Positions 53,893 through 61,540 of a DNA stretch of 64,000 nucleotides are shown here, piece by piece. The DNA lies in assembly GCF_003614435.1 (NCBI RefSeq), contig NZ_CP025546.1, positions 1,922,001-1,986,000 on the forward strand, given 5' to 3'. The translations under genes and the position numbers were made by a program. This stretch comes from Mycobacterium paragordonae. Its GTDB lineage: Bacteria > Actinomycetota > Actinomycetes > Mycobacteriales > Mycobacteriaceae. Numbering within the stretch: the first letter of the stretch is position 1; each line of letters begins with the position of its first letter. The notes under the pieces were generated by a model that was not told where the DNA came from, made no database searches, and worked only from the letters and a program-made list of their open reading frames with translations.

Positions 53893-56042
53893 TGCAGGAC
53901 GCCGAGGCGTTGCGTGGCGCGGGTGAGCGCGACGTAGAGTTCGGCGGCGCCGCGTGGGCCGTCGGCGAGTATCCGCTGCGGATCCACCACCAGAACGGCG
54001 TCGAATTCCAGCCCCTTGGTCGCCGACGGAGGCACCGCGCCGGGAACGCCGGGTGGCCCGATCACCACGCTGGTGCCCTCGCGGGACTCCTCGTACTGCA
54101 CGAATTCTGCTATGGCCGAAGCCAATTGGCCTTCTTGTAGCTGCCGCGACCACGGCGGGACACCGCATGCGCGGACCGACTCGGGCGCCACGACATCGGG
54201 TGCGAACTCAGCCAGCAACGCCGCGGCGACGGCCATGATCTCCGCCGGCGTGCGGTAGTTCACGGTCAGCGACCGGTACACCCAGCGGTCGGGCACATAC
54301 GGTCGCAGCATCGCGTCCCAGGACGTCGCTCCGGCCGCGGACCGTCGTTGTGCGAGATCGCCGACCACGGTGAAGGATCGGGCCGGGCAGCGTCGCATCA
54401 ACACCCGCCAGTCCATTTCGGACAGTTCCTGCGCTTCGTCGACCACCACATGCCGGTAGGTCCAATTCCGTTCCGCCGCAGCACGTTCCGCCAGTTCACG
54501 CAGGTCGTGTTCGACGAAACGGTCGGCCAGGTCCGCGCCATAGAGCAGGTCCTGCGCGAGCAACTGGTCTTCGTCGTCCATCAGGTCTTCCCGGCTGACC
54601 ATGAGGTCGAGCACCCCGGCCGCATATGCCGCCTCTTCAGCCTGCTCGCGTTCAGCGGTCCGTCTGGCGAGTTCCTCGGCTTCCTTGTTGACGCCCAGCA
54701 GGTCCACGAGTTCGTCCAGCAGGGGCACATCGGACACCGTCCACGCATCGCCGACTTCCCGCCACAGCGCTGGATCGGCACCGGCCGCGCGCAGCCTTTC
54801 TGGTGACTCGAACAGCGTGGACAACAGCGCATCCGGAGTAAGTATCGGCCAGAGATCGTCGAGGGCGGCGGCGAACGCGGTGTTGTCCGCGAGTTCCTCG
54901 ATCAGCTCCTCGCGAAGCTTCTCCCACGCGTCCCGGTCCGACCGGGTCAGCCAGCCCCGCCCGATCTTGCCGATCGCGCGCTCGGTCAGGACCCAGGTGA
55001 CGATGTCGGTGAACGCGGCGCGGGCCGCGTTGTGCGGCAGCCCGGTGTCGCGCGCTTCCTCCCTGGCCCACTGCGCCGTCTCGGCGTCGATGCGCAAAGT
55101 CACATCGGACAGCTTGATGAACAGCGGATCCTCCGGCAGCCGTTGGTGATCGGCGATCGCGGCGGCGAGCACATCGAGGATTTTCAGGGAACCCTTGAGG
55201 CGCGCGGCCGTTGGCTCGTCTTCGTCGGTGATGTGCAGTCCGGGAACCAGGTCGCCGATGGTCATGAAGACCACGGTGGATTCGCCAAGTGATGGCAGGA
55301 CGCGGCTGATGTGGTCCAGGAACGCCGGATTGGGACCGATGACCAGCACGCCGTGGCGTTCCATCCGCTCGCGCTGGGTGTAGAGCAGATAAGCGACGCG
55401 GTGCAGCGCGACCACCGTCTTGCCGGTGCCGGGACCGCCCTCGATCACCAGCACGCCGGAGTGATCCAGGCGGATGATCGAGTCCTGTTCGGCCTGGATG
55501 GTTGCCACGATGTCGCGCATCCCGTCGCCACGGGGGGCGTTGATGGCGGCGAGCAGGGCTGCGTCGCTTGAACTTTCGCGCTGGTCACCGTCGCCCGGCC
55601 GGCCGAGCACTTCGTCGGTGAAATCGACGACGCGACGTCCGCGGGTGTGGAACTGGCGGCGCCGCCTGATGTCCTCCGGGTTGGCGGCGGTGGCTGTGTA
55701 GAACGGGCGTGCCGCCGGCGCCCGCCAGTCGATCAACAACGGTTCGTACTCGTTGTCCTCGTCGAGCAGGCCGATGCGTCCGATGTAGGCCCGGCTGCCC
55801 GAAATGCCGTCCAGCCGACCGAAACACAACCCGTCGTCGGCGACATCCAGTCGCTTCATCCGCCGCGCCAGTGCCCGCACCTCGACATCGCGATCCATCG
55901 GCGTCTCGCCGTCGCCCCGCAATGCGGTGCTGTACCTCGACTTCGCCTGCGCCCGTTCAGCGTCGAGCCGGGCGTACAGGCCGGTGACGTAGTCCTGTTC
56001 CAACCGCAGTTCGTCGTCGAAGTTGGTAGCTGACTCCCGCAA
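53829..56042 (-). CDS. helR: HelR/HelD-type RNA polymerase-associated helicase-like protein
   Basis: A 737-residue superfamily-1 protein of the actinobacterial (class II) HelD group, which removes stalled RNA polymerase from DNA; the HelR branch displaces rifamycins and gives tolerance. Seen: an N-terminal coiled coil (DDELRLEQDYVTGLYARLDA), Walker A GGPGTGKTVVALHR near residue 205, DEAQELSEMDW near 520, NYRTPAEI, SATKGLEFDAVLVV and LYVALTRAT. An acidic SREDLMDDEDQLLAQD stretch lies in the middle insertion. TTG at 56042 is used because GGGGGGTGAA precedes it; TTG 56054 is also open. An exact rifamycin-associated element is 81 bases upstream. Confidence 0.88.
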   Translation of the reverse strand: MRESATNFDDELRLEQDYVTGLYARLDAERAQAKSRYSTALRGDGETPMDRDVEVRALARRMKRLDVADDGLCFGRLDGISGSRAYIGRIGLLDEDNEYEPLLIDWRAPAARPFYTATAANPEDIRRRRQFHTRGRRVVDFTDEVLGRPGDGDQRESSSDAALLAAINAPRGDGMRDIVATIQAEQDSIIRLDHSGVLVIEGGPGTGKTVVALHRVAYLLYTQRERMERHGVLVIGPNPAFLDHISRVLPSLGESTVVFMTIGDLVPGLHITDEDEPTAARLKGSLKILDVLAAAIADHQRLPEDPLFIKLSDVTLRIDAETAQWAREEARDTGLPHNAARAAFTDIVTWVLTERAIGKIGRGWLTRSDRDAWEKLREELIEELADNTAFAAALDDLWPILTPDALLSTLFESPERLRAAGADPALWREVGDAWTVSDVPLLDELVDLLGVNKEAEELARRTAEREQAEEAAYAAGVLDLMVSREDLMDDEDQLLAQDLLYGADLADRFVEHDLRELAERAAAERNWTYRHVVVDEAQELSEMDWRVLMRRCPARSFTVVGDLAQRRSAAGATSWDAMLRPYVPDRWVYRSLTVNYRTPAEIMAVAAALLAEFAPDVVAPESVRACGVPPWSRQLQEGQLASAIAEFVQYEESREGTSVVIGPPGVPGAVPPSATKGLEFDAVLVVDPQRILADGPRGAAELYVALTRATQRLGVLHQEPLPPVLAGLATTSPSMYR

Positions 56043-56079
56043 TTCACCCCCCAATCCATGGACCCCAACTCAAGCAGCG

Positions 56080-56105
56080 CGTCCGGCCAGCACGTCCGGC
56101 CAGCA
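56080..56105 (-). repeat. Tandem 13-base repeat upstream of helR
   Basis: CGTCCGGCCAGCA occurs twice without interruption at 56080-56092 and 56093-56105, between the RAE and the helR start. It may lie in the untranslated leader or in the promoter. I do not know a protein that binds it. Confidence 0.6.
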
Positions 56106-56122
56106 ATTGTGCGGCATGGACC

Positions 56123-56141
56123 GGGCCTTGCCGCAAGCCCC
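56123..56141 (-). promoter_or_regulatory. Rifamycin-associated element (RAE)
   Basis: On the minus strand the 19 bases read GGGGCTTGCGGCAAGGCCC, the sequence known as the RAE, an inverted repeat found in actinobacteria upstream of rifamycin-inactivating or rifamycin-tolerance genes (rph, rox, rgt, helR) and needed for their induction by rifamycins. Its distance and orientation fit control of helR. It also lies upstream of the divergent gene at 56210. Confidence 0.88.
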
Positions 56142-56156
56142 CGGAGCCGTTATAAG
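56128..56156 (+). promoter_or_regulatory. Predicted promoter of the dispanin-like gene, overlapping the RAE
   Basis: TTGCCG at 56128-56133, a 17-base spacer and TATAAG at 56151-56156, with transcription expected near 56163. The -35 hexamer lies inside the RAE. The match to a housekeeping promoter is strong for this genome. Confidence 0.6.
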
Positions 56157-56209
56157 GTGAAAAGGGCTTGAAAAAGGCTTTGAGCTCCAACTCGTCGTCT
56201 GGAGTCGCC

Positions 56210-56620
56210 ATGACCGGACCGCCGCCCGACAATCCGTACGGTGGCTACCAGCCGCCCGAGGGTTATCCGCCATATCAGGGCGGCGGTTACCAGCCGCCAC
56301 CACCGCAAGGGCCCTATGGCGGCTACCCGCCGCCGTCGCCGCAGCCTTATGGCGGGTTCTCTCCACAAGGGCCCTACGGGCAGCCGATGAAGCCCAACAA
56401 CTACCTGGTGTGGTCGATCATCACGATCTTCCTGTGCATGATCCCGGGCATCGTGGCCACGGTGTACTCCAGCAAGGTTGACGGGTTGTGGGCGCAGGGG
56501 CGCTGGGCAGAGGCGAGCAGGTCCGCGAACACGGCCAAGACGTGGGCCATCGTGGGAACGGTTCTCGGCGGGCTGCTGTGGTTGTCCTATCTGGGCAGGA
56601 TCGGCTCCCACGTTTCCTAA
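56210..56620 (+). CDS. Proline-rich CD225/dispanin-like membrane protein
   Basis: A 136-residue protein. Residues 1-60 are a Gly/Pro/Tyr-rich tail (PYGGYQPPEGYPPYQGGGYQ). Then KPNNYLVWSIITIFLCMIPG is the CD225 membrane-associated helix, VYSSKVDGLWAQGRWAEASRSA is the conserved amphipathic stretch, and WAIVGTVLGGLLWLSYLGRI is the second helix. ATG at 56210 has GGAG six bases upstream. Actinobacterial dispanins are of unknown function. It is divergent from helR, shares the RAE region and overlaps the convergent TetR by 4 bases. Confidence 0.86.
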   Translation: MTGPPPDNPYGGYQPPEGYPPYQGGGYQPPPPQGPYGGYPPPSPQPYGGFSPQGPYGQPMKPNNYLVWSIITIFLCMIPGIVATVYSSKVDGLWAQGRWAEASRSANTAKTWAIVGTVLGGLLWLSYLGRIGSHVS

Positions 56621-57174
56621 CGGCCGTCCGCCAGTCGGGTGATGGCGTCGGTCAGTGCGTCGGTGCTCAGCGGGGTGCCGGTCGCCAGCGGATGCAGCAT
56701 GGCGCCGTCGAGAAACACCGCGATGGCGTCCGCGGCCCGTCGTCCGACGCGCGGTTCCAGCAGTGCGACGAGACCCTCGTTCCATATCCGGGCCAGGGGC
56801 CGCAATTCATCCCGGTAACTCGCTGCCAGGTACAACTCGTTGAGGGTCCGATACTGGTCGTGATCGACCAGGAAGTCGGCGGTGAGCCGCGCCAGCACGG
56901 CGGGCAGGTCGGCGTCGGCGTCCAGTTCCCGACGCCACTGCTCCAGCTGCTCGGTCGAGGCGGTGGCTGCGTGCGCCAGGGCGGCTTCCCGCAGTTCGCC
57001 CAGGTCGGCGAAATAGTAGGTTGTCGACCCCACCGGGACGTCCGCCTCGGCCGCCACCAGGCGGTGCGTCAACTGGCCGAGCCCGCGGCGGGCGATCACC
57101 CTGGTGGCCGCCTCGACGATCGCCTGACGGCGACCGGCCGGGTCGCGCGGCCGGCGTTCGGGTGCAGCACTCAA
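56617..57174 (-). CDS. TetR family regulator coupled to an SMR pump
   Basis: A 185-residue TetR protein. RQAIVEAATRVIARRGLGQL, then THRLVAAEADVPVGSTTYYF, forms the DNA-binding domain. TTG at 57174 overlaps the pump stop codon as TTGA, so it is translated by coupling; the frame is open further upstream but inside the pump gene. Gene order pump-then-regulator with one upstream operator predicts that it represses its own operon. Confidence 0.86.
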   Translation of the reverse strand: MSAAPERRPRDPAGRRQAIVEAATRVIARRGLGQLTHRLVAAEADVPVGSTTYYFADLGELREAALAHAATASTEQLEQWRRELDADADLPAVLARLTADFLVDHDQYRTLNELYLAASYRDELRPLARIWNEGLVALLEPRVGRRAADAIAVFLDGAMLHPLATGTPLSTDALTDAITRLADGR

Positions 57175-57494
57175 TGCGCACCGCCGAGGTTCAGCGTGAC
57201 CACCCCGCCGATGATCAATCCGACACCGATCAGCTTCGCCGCCGACAGGGGTGACCCGAGGAAGACCACCGCGATGAACACGATGACGGCCGTCCCGATC
57301 GCCGACCACAACGCGTAGGCGACGTCGGTCTGCATTCCGCGCGAGATGGACAGCGCAAGCAGCGCGAACGACACCGCGTAGCCGAGCAGGCAGATCACTG
57401 TGGGCCACAGTCGGGTGAAACCTTCCGTGCTCTTGAGCAGGCTGGTCGCCGCGACCTCCGCGAAGATGGCGACCAGGAGGAACGCATAAGCCAC
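57171..57494 (-). CDS. Small multidrug resistance (SMR/QacE-like) efflux protein
   Basis: A 107-residue four-helix proton antiporter of the EmrE/QacE family exporting cationic compounds or guanidinium. AYAFLLVAIFAEVAATSLLK carries the essential membrane Glu in helix 1, and GMQTDVAYALWSAIGTAVIV is the W-containing helix 3 motif. GTG at 57494 is chosen for GGGAGAG five bases upstream, giving the normal family length. It is the first gene of a two-gene operon with its TetR regulator. Confidence 0.92.
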   Translation of the reverse strand: MAYAFLLVAIFAEVAATSLLKSTEGFTRLWPTVICLLGYAVSFALLALSISRGMQTDVAYALWSAIGTAVIVFIAVVFLGSPLSAAKLIGVGLIIGGVVTLNLGGAH

Positions 57495-57517
57495 GACAAC
57501 TCTCCCTTGTGCACAGA

Positions 57518-57537
57518 TGTACATGTACAAATGTACA
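57518..57537. promoter_or_regulatory. Triple TGTACA operator
   Basis: TGTACATGTACA followed by AA and a third TGTACA, 24-43 bases upstream of the SMR start. Each hexamer is itself a palindrome. It is the likely binding site of the TetR encoded by the second gene of the operon. Confidence 0.65.
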
Positions 57538-57579
57538 CTAGCACTGTGGCGGGTGGTGGCGTGGCGTGCTGCGCGAGCG

Positions 57580-58215
57580 TCAAGCGCCCCAGCGGCCGAG
57601 CGCGGCCATCTGTTCCAACCGGGTGATTCCGCCGTCGAGACGTTCGCGCAACACCTCTCCGGCCATCGTGTAGGGCAGTGCCGCCTCGGGACTGCGCTGG
57701 GCCTGGGCGGCGATCGCGTCCATCAGTGACTTCGCCATCGATAGACGCGGGTAGCGAGCGTGGATGGCAGCGGCCGCCTGCTCATCAATGAAGTCGGCGT
57801 TGCGCCCGAAGTCGATTCCGACGCCTCCGTTGACCAGGTAGCAGATGGGCCCGCGGCGCTGGGCGATTCCGAACGAACTGTGCAACGCAATCGCTTCCCA
57901 TACCGCATCGACCACCGCCCGGTCGCAGCCCTGCTCGGTCAGCAGCTTCGCCGCCAAATCCGCGCCTTCGACCTCGAAGCGCTCTTTGCCGGCGGCGGCG
58001 GTGCCGGCGCCGAGATCGTGCAGGACGCAGCCCAGGAACAGCGTCTCGCTGTCGAAATCTGATCCGGGTTGCAGGCCTTCGTGTGCGGCGAGCAGTTCGC
58101 CGAACAGGTAGCTGCGGACGCTGTGGTTGAACACCGCCGACGACTCGGTGGAGCGAGCTAATTCTATTGCAGCACAAGCGACTTGGGAGTCAATGAGGGA
58201 AGGTATCGTTTGCAT
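57580..58215 (-). CDS. HD domain phosphohydrolase-like protein
   Basis: A 211-residue HD-superfamily protein. FNHSVRSYLFGELLAAHEG holds the first His, FLGCVLHDLGAG the HD pair, and ALHSSFGIAQ the following metal-site region, as in cyanamide hydratase-like HD proteins. ATG at 58215 (MQTIPSLIDSQ) gives a typical length. The metal-dependent reaction is unknown. Divergent from the DoxX gene. Confidence 0.87.
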   Translation of the reverse strand: MQTIPSLIDSQVACAAIELARSTESSAVFNHSVRSYLFGELLAAHEGLQPGSDFDSETLFLGCVLHDLGAGTAAAGKERFEVEGADLAAKLLTEQGCDRAVVDAVWEAIALHSSFGIAQRRGPICYLVNGGVGIDFGRNADFIDEQAAAAIHARYPRLSMAKSLMDAIAAQAQRSPEAALPYTMAGEVLRERLDGGITRLEQMAALGRWGA

Positions 58216-58317
58216 GAGCACGACTGTACGAGCCGCGGCGGTGTGGGCGTGAGTGGCGCAGCAGACACCGATCCCACTATTTCGGCCATGCCGGGCCGCG
58301 ACCGTAACGTGGGCGCC

Positions 58318-58743
58318 ATGACGAACGACCTCAACCACCGCGTGGCCGGCGCGTCGCCGGCAGTCCTGAGTCTGTTCCGGTTGGTCTACGGCCTTCTCTT
58401 CGCCGGCTACGGCTCGATGATCCTGTTCGACTGGCCCGTTCCATCCGGGCATCCCATCCGGGTAGGCGACTGGCCGGGCTGGTATGCCGGCGTGATCGAA
58501 CTCGTCACCGGGCTGTTGATCGCTCTCGGGTTCTTCACCCGCGTCGCTGCGTTCGTGGCCTCCGGCCAGATGGCGGTCGCGTACTTCTGGATGCATCAAC
58601 CGCTGGCGCTCTGGCCGATCAGTAACCCGCCCGACGGCAACGGAGGAACTCCGGCGATCTTGTTCTGCTTCGGCTTCCTGCTGCTGGTCTTCATGGGGCC
58701 GGGCCGGTACGCGGTGGACGGTAAGCGGTTGCGGCTCAGATGA
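58318..58743 (+). CDS. DoxX family membrane protein
   Basis: A 141-residue four-helix DoxX-like protein. SLFRLVYGLLFAGYGSMILF, WYAGVIELVTGLLIALGFFT with the conserved Glu-x-x-x-Gly, RVAAFVASGQMAVAYFWMHQ and AILFCFGFLLLVFMGPGRYA are its helices. DoxX proteins are linked with redox membrane complexes in mycobacteria. ATG at 58318 (MTNDLNHRVAG). It overlaps the convergent gene by 8 bases. Confidence 0.9.
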   Translation: MTNDLNHRVAGASPAVLSLFRLVYGLLFAGYGSMILFDWPVPSGHPIRVGDWPGWYAGVIELVTGLLIALGFFTRVAAFVASGQMAVAYFWMHQPLALWPISNPPDGNGGTPAILFCFGFLLLVFMGPGRYAVDGKRLRLR

Positions 58744-59464
58744 TTCCGGCGACGCGTTCGCTGCAGTAGGTCCGTCTGGGCTGGGGGAAGGTGACCGTGC
58801 GCGCTCCCGAGGGGCAGGCCGAGGTGTCCACCGTGTTGTCCAGCCGCGTGGTGATTCGAACGACGGTGCCGCCGGCGCCGCAGCTCACCGCGCGGATGGT
58901 CTCGCCATTGTGATCGGAGGAATAACAGTGGCTGACAAGGAGATTGGGTATGAAGCAGCGCCGCGAACCGTCATGCTCTACGGATAGATACGAGCTGCTG
59001 TCCAGCTTGCCGTCGGGACAGTTCCCCCCGGCGTCCGCAGTGGCGGCATATTCCAGCACTGCTTCCGGACTGCTGCAGCTCTTGGACTTCCAGCGCTGCT
59101 TATCCAGGATTTCGTTGGTGAAGCAGTCGCCGACCGCCAGTCGGGAACTCCGGCCGGCGGCCAGGGCCACCGTGCCGACGACGCCGAGGGCGCTCAAGGC
59201 GAGAAGCACGACGCCGGTGACGATCAAACCGGTGCCGGACTTGCGCGGCGGCTGCGGCACCGGCGCATAACCGCCACCGGGATAGCCGGGGAACGCGGGG
59301 GGATAACCGGCCGGGTACCCGGGCAGGTAGCCCGGCGGGTAACCGATGGGGCCCTGACTGCGCCGCGCCGAACGATTCCGCAATCCGATGATCAGCAGGG
59401 GCACACCCAGCGCAGTGCAGACCAGTGCGCCGATGACTCCCGCCGCCATCACCGCTGCCTGCAT
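58736..59464 (-). CDS. Pro/Gly-rich membrane protein with extracytoplasmic cysteine domain
   Basis: A 242-residue mycobacterial-type membrane protein. A first helix AVMAAGVIGALVCTALGVPL, a cytosolic Gly-Tyr-Pro repeat region (GPIGYPPGYLPGYPAGYPP), a second helix GLIVTGVVLLALSALGVVGT and an outer domain with six cysteines (VGDCFTNEI, SKSCSSPEAVLEYAAT, VSHCYS) like those of LppU/DUF4333-type proteins. ATG at 59464 overlaps the upstream SDR stop by one base (TGATG). Function unknown. Confidence 0.8.
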   Translation of the reverse strand: MQAAVMAAGVIGALVCTALGVPLLIIGLRNRSARRSQGPIGYPPGYLPGYPAGYPPAFPGYPGGGYAPVPQPPRKSGTGLIVTGVVLLALSALGVVGTVALAAGRSSRLAVGDCFTNEILDKQRWKSKSCSSPEAVLEYAATADAGGNCPDGKLDSSSYLSVEHDGSRRCFIPNLLVSHCYSSDHNGETIRAVSCGAGGTVVRITTRLDNTVDTSACPSGARTVTFPQPRRTYCSERVAGII

Positions 59465-60294
59465 CAGCTGTCCAGGTTGGTGCTGGTAGTGAACTCTTCC
59501 CACGCCGAAATCTCGGCCGCTCGGCGTTCGGCGATGTGGCGGTAGGAGAACAGGGCATCCTCGCCGAGCAGCAGGAACGCAGGGGGCTCGTCGGACTCGA
59601 CTGCCGTGATGATCACCCCGGCCGCCTTGGCGGGATCACCGGCCTGACTGCCGTGCATCGTGTCGTTCTCGATGCGACGTCGCCCGGCGGTGTCGGCGTA
59701 GTCGTCGATGACGGCGGACGACTGGGTCAACGAACGCCCGGCGAAATCCGTTCGGAAAGCCCCGGGTTCGACGACGGTGACCGAAATGCCCAGCGGCGCA
59801 AGCTCACCATGAAGTGCCCCGCTCATGCCTTCCACGGCGGCTTTGGCCGCCGAGTAGTAACCCGATCCCACCGGTGTCAGCTGTACGCCGATGGAGGAGA
59901 TGTTCACGATCGCACCGGAGCGGCGCTCCCGCATGCCCGGCAGCACCGCCTTGATCATCGCGACGGTGCCGAAGAAGTGAGTCTCGAACAGGGCGCGCAC
60001 ATCGTCGTCGTCACCTTCTTCGATGGCGGCGCGATACCCGTAGCCGGCGTTGTTCACCAGGACGTCGATGCCCTCGAACCGCTCCTGGGCCTGCTGTACC
60101 GCGGCGCTGACCTGTTCGGTGTCGGTGACATCGAGGGCGACGGCCAGCGTGCGCTCGGATGCGGTGTCGGCCAGGTCGGCGATTTTCGAGATGTCGCGTG
60201 CGGTGATGACGACGTTGTGGCCGGCGTCGACAACCGCTTCGGCGAGGGCGCGGCCGAGGCCGGTCGAGCAACCCGTGATGAGCCAGGTGGACAT
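59464..60294 (-). CDS. SDR family oxidoreductase
   Basis: A 276-residue classical short-chain dehydrogenase/reductase. WLITGCSTGLGRALAEAVVD is the TGxxxGxG cofactor motif, VLVNNAGYG the NNAG motif, IVNISSIGVQLTPVG the catalytic Ser, and YYSAAKAAVEG the YxxxK pair. Arg and Lys residues after strand 2 (TARDISK) favour NADPH. It is coupled to the following membrane protein gene. Substrate unknown. Confidence 0.93.
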   Translation of the reverse strand: MSTWLITGCSTGLGRALAEAVVDAGHNVVITARDISKIADLADTASERTLAVALDVTDTEQVSAAVQQAQERFEGIDVLVNNAGYGYRAAIEEGDDDDVRALFETHFFGTVAMIKAVLPGMRERRSGAIVNISSIGVQLTPVGSGYYSAAKAAVEGMSGALHGELAPLGISVTVVEPGAFRTDFAGRSLTQSSAVIDDYADTAGRRRIENDTMHGSQAGDPAKAAGVIITAVESDEPPAFLLLGEDALFSYRHIAERRAAEISAWEEFTTSTNLDS

Positions 60295-60367
60295 CGGCGA
60301 CTTTCCTTCCGGTCGAAGGCGTTAAAGCCAGCAGGCGGAACGGAATTCGCGACGTGTCTCGGTCGGC

Positions 60368-60631
60368 TCAGAATCCCATCTTCTGGCACTTGACGTTTCG
60401 GTTCTGACAGTACATTCCGCTACCGGTCCATTCCTTCGGCCCGGGACCCTTCTCAGTGGCGTCCCGGTCACGGGGATCGATCGTCAATCCCGGAACGATG
60501 ATGAGCAGATCGTCGATGATCTGAGGCGCCGCATCCTCCGGGTCGGCGCGGGCCACGCCGGCGCTGCCCACCAGCGCCGTCATCGCGATCAGGACGGCCA
60601 GCAGTGCTGAAGCGAACCTGTGACGTGTCAT
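60368..60631 (-). CDS. Small secreted protein
   Basis: An 87-residue exported protein: signal FASALLAVLIAMTALVGSAG, then VARADPEDA cleavage. The mature part (IIDDLLIIVPGLTIDPRDRD, then WTGSGMYCQNRNVKCQKMGF) has two cysteines near the C terminus that may pair. GGGAGG lies eight bases before the ATG at 60631. Similar small secreted proteins occur in mycobacteria; function unknown. It is divergent from the MspA-like gene. Confidence 0.78.
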   Translation of the reverse strand: MTRHRFASALLAVLIAMTALVGSAGVARADPEDAAPQIIDDLLIIVPGLTIDPRDRDATEKGPGPKEWTGSGMYCQNRNVKCQKMGF

Positions 60632-60808
60632 TGGTCGCCCTCCCTGCCGATGGGCACGATCCCGGCTACCTGCGGAGTCTACTCGCCACGCGGTTTGTCC
60701 AGCCTCCCGTTTTTGCATCGCGAACCAGCCACAAACGTGCAACGACTTCGAGTTGCCGCCCCGGCCAAACCCGAGAGCGATCGGCCCGTGCTTAGCGTGG
60801 AGGCCGTG

Positions 60809-61507
60809 ATGCCGATGTTCGCGGTTGTTCGCCGTGCTGCGGTATTCGCTGTGTGCCTTCTCTTGATGACGCCCGCGGCTGCGGCGGCCGCCCAGCCCGG
60901 CGCCGAACCGGTGTCAGGCACGGGGTCGCCGGCCGACGGGGTCCTGCCCCCCGGCACGCCCGCGCGGGTCAACACCCCCGATGGCTGGACGCTGGCCCTC
61001 GGCGCGAAAGACGAGAAACAGGTTCCCGTCGCGCCGCTGACCACCGCGGCGTCGTCCCGCGAATACCTGTCCAGCGGAGTCTTCGTCGCGTCGCTGATCG
61101 GGCCCGAACCGCCGCACGGCATCTTGGAAGTGGGCTACGAGATCGGCTGCGGGATCGACATGAGCACCGCCAACGGCGTCACCATGGCCAACGGCGGCGG
61201 CATCGCTCCGTCGCTCGGTGCGGAGCTGCCCCTGGGGCCCGGCCAACCGCCGGTGCTGCTGCCGCTGATCACCGGCTCGTATAACGGGGTCGTCAGCGTG
61301 GGCATGAAGCCCGGCTTCGTGGTTGTGGTGCCGGTGGTGCGGAAAGAGTTCAAAGGTCCGAACCCCTGGATCATGATCAGCGACTTCCACATCAAGATCG
61401 ACGGATGCGTGGGCCAGTCCTTCATCCGCTCGTACTCCACACTGACCCGCATCACCGATGAGTCTGACGTGGTGGTGTCCTACGTCGGCACCACCAAGGC
61501 CGTCTGA
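60809..61507 (+). CDS. MspA family outer-membrane porin
   Basis: A 232-residue MspA-type porin subunit; octamers form the main hydrophilic channel of the mycobacterial outer membrane. A signal peptide (RRAAVFAVCLLLMTPAAAAA) precedes VNTPDGWTLALGAKDEKQVP, REYLSSGVFVASLIG, LEVGYEIGCGIDMS, GYxG-like SYNGVVSVGMKPGFVVVVP and a C-terminal IKIDGCVGQSFIRSY. MspA itself lacks cysteine; this paralogue has two (GCGID, DGCVG), likely paired. GGAGG stands five bases before the ATG. MspA-type porins are missing from M. tuberculosis. Confidence 0.92.
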   Translation: MPMFAVVRRAAVFAVCLLLMTPAAAAAAQPGAEPVSGTGSPADGVLPPGTPARVNTPDGWTLALGAKDEKQVPVAPLTTAASSREYLSSGVFVASLIGPEPPHGILEVGYEIGCGIDMSTANGVTMANGGGIAPSLGAELPLGPGQPPVLLPLITGSYNGVVSVGMKPGFVVVVPVVRKEFKGPNPWIMISDFHIKIDGCVGQSFIRSYSTLTRITDESDVVVSYVGTTKAV

Positions 61508-61540
61508 GGGGCAGTCTGAGAGGCCTTCTGAGAGGCCGGG

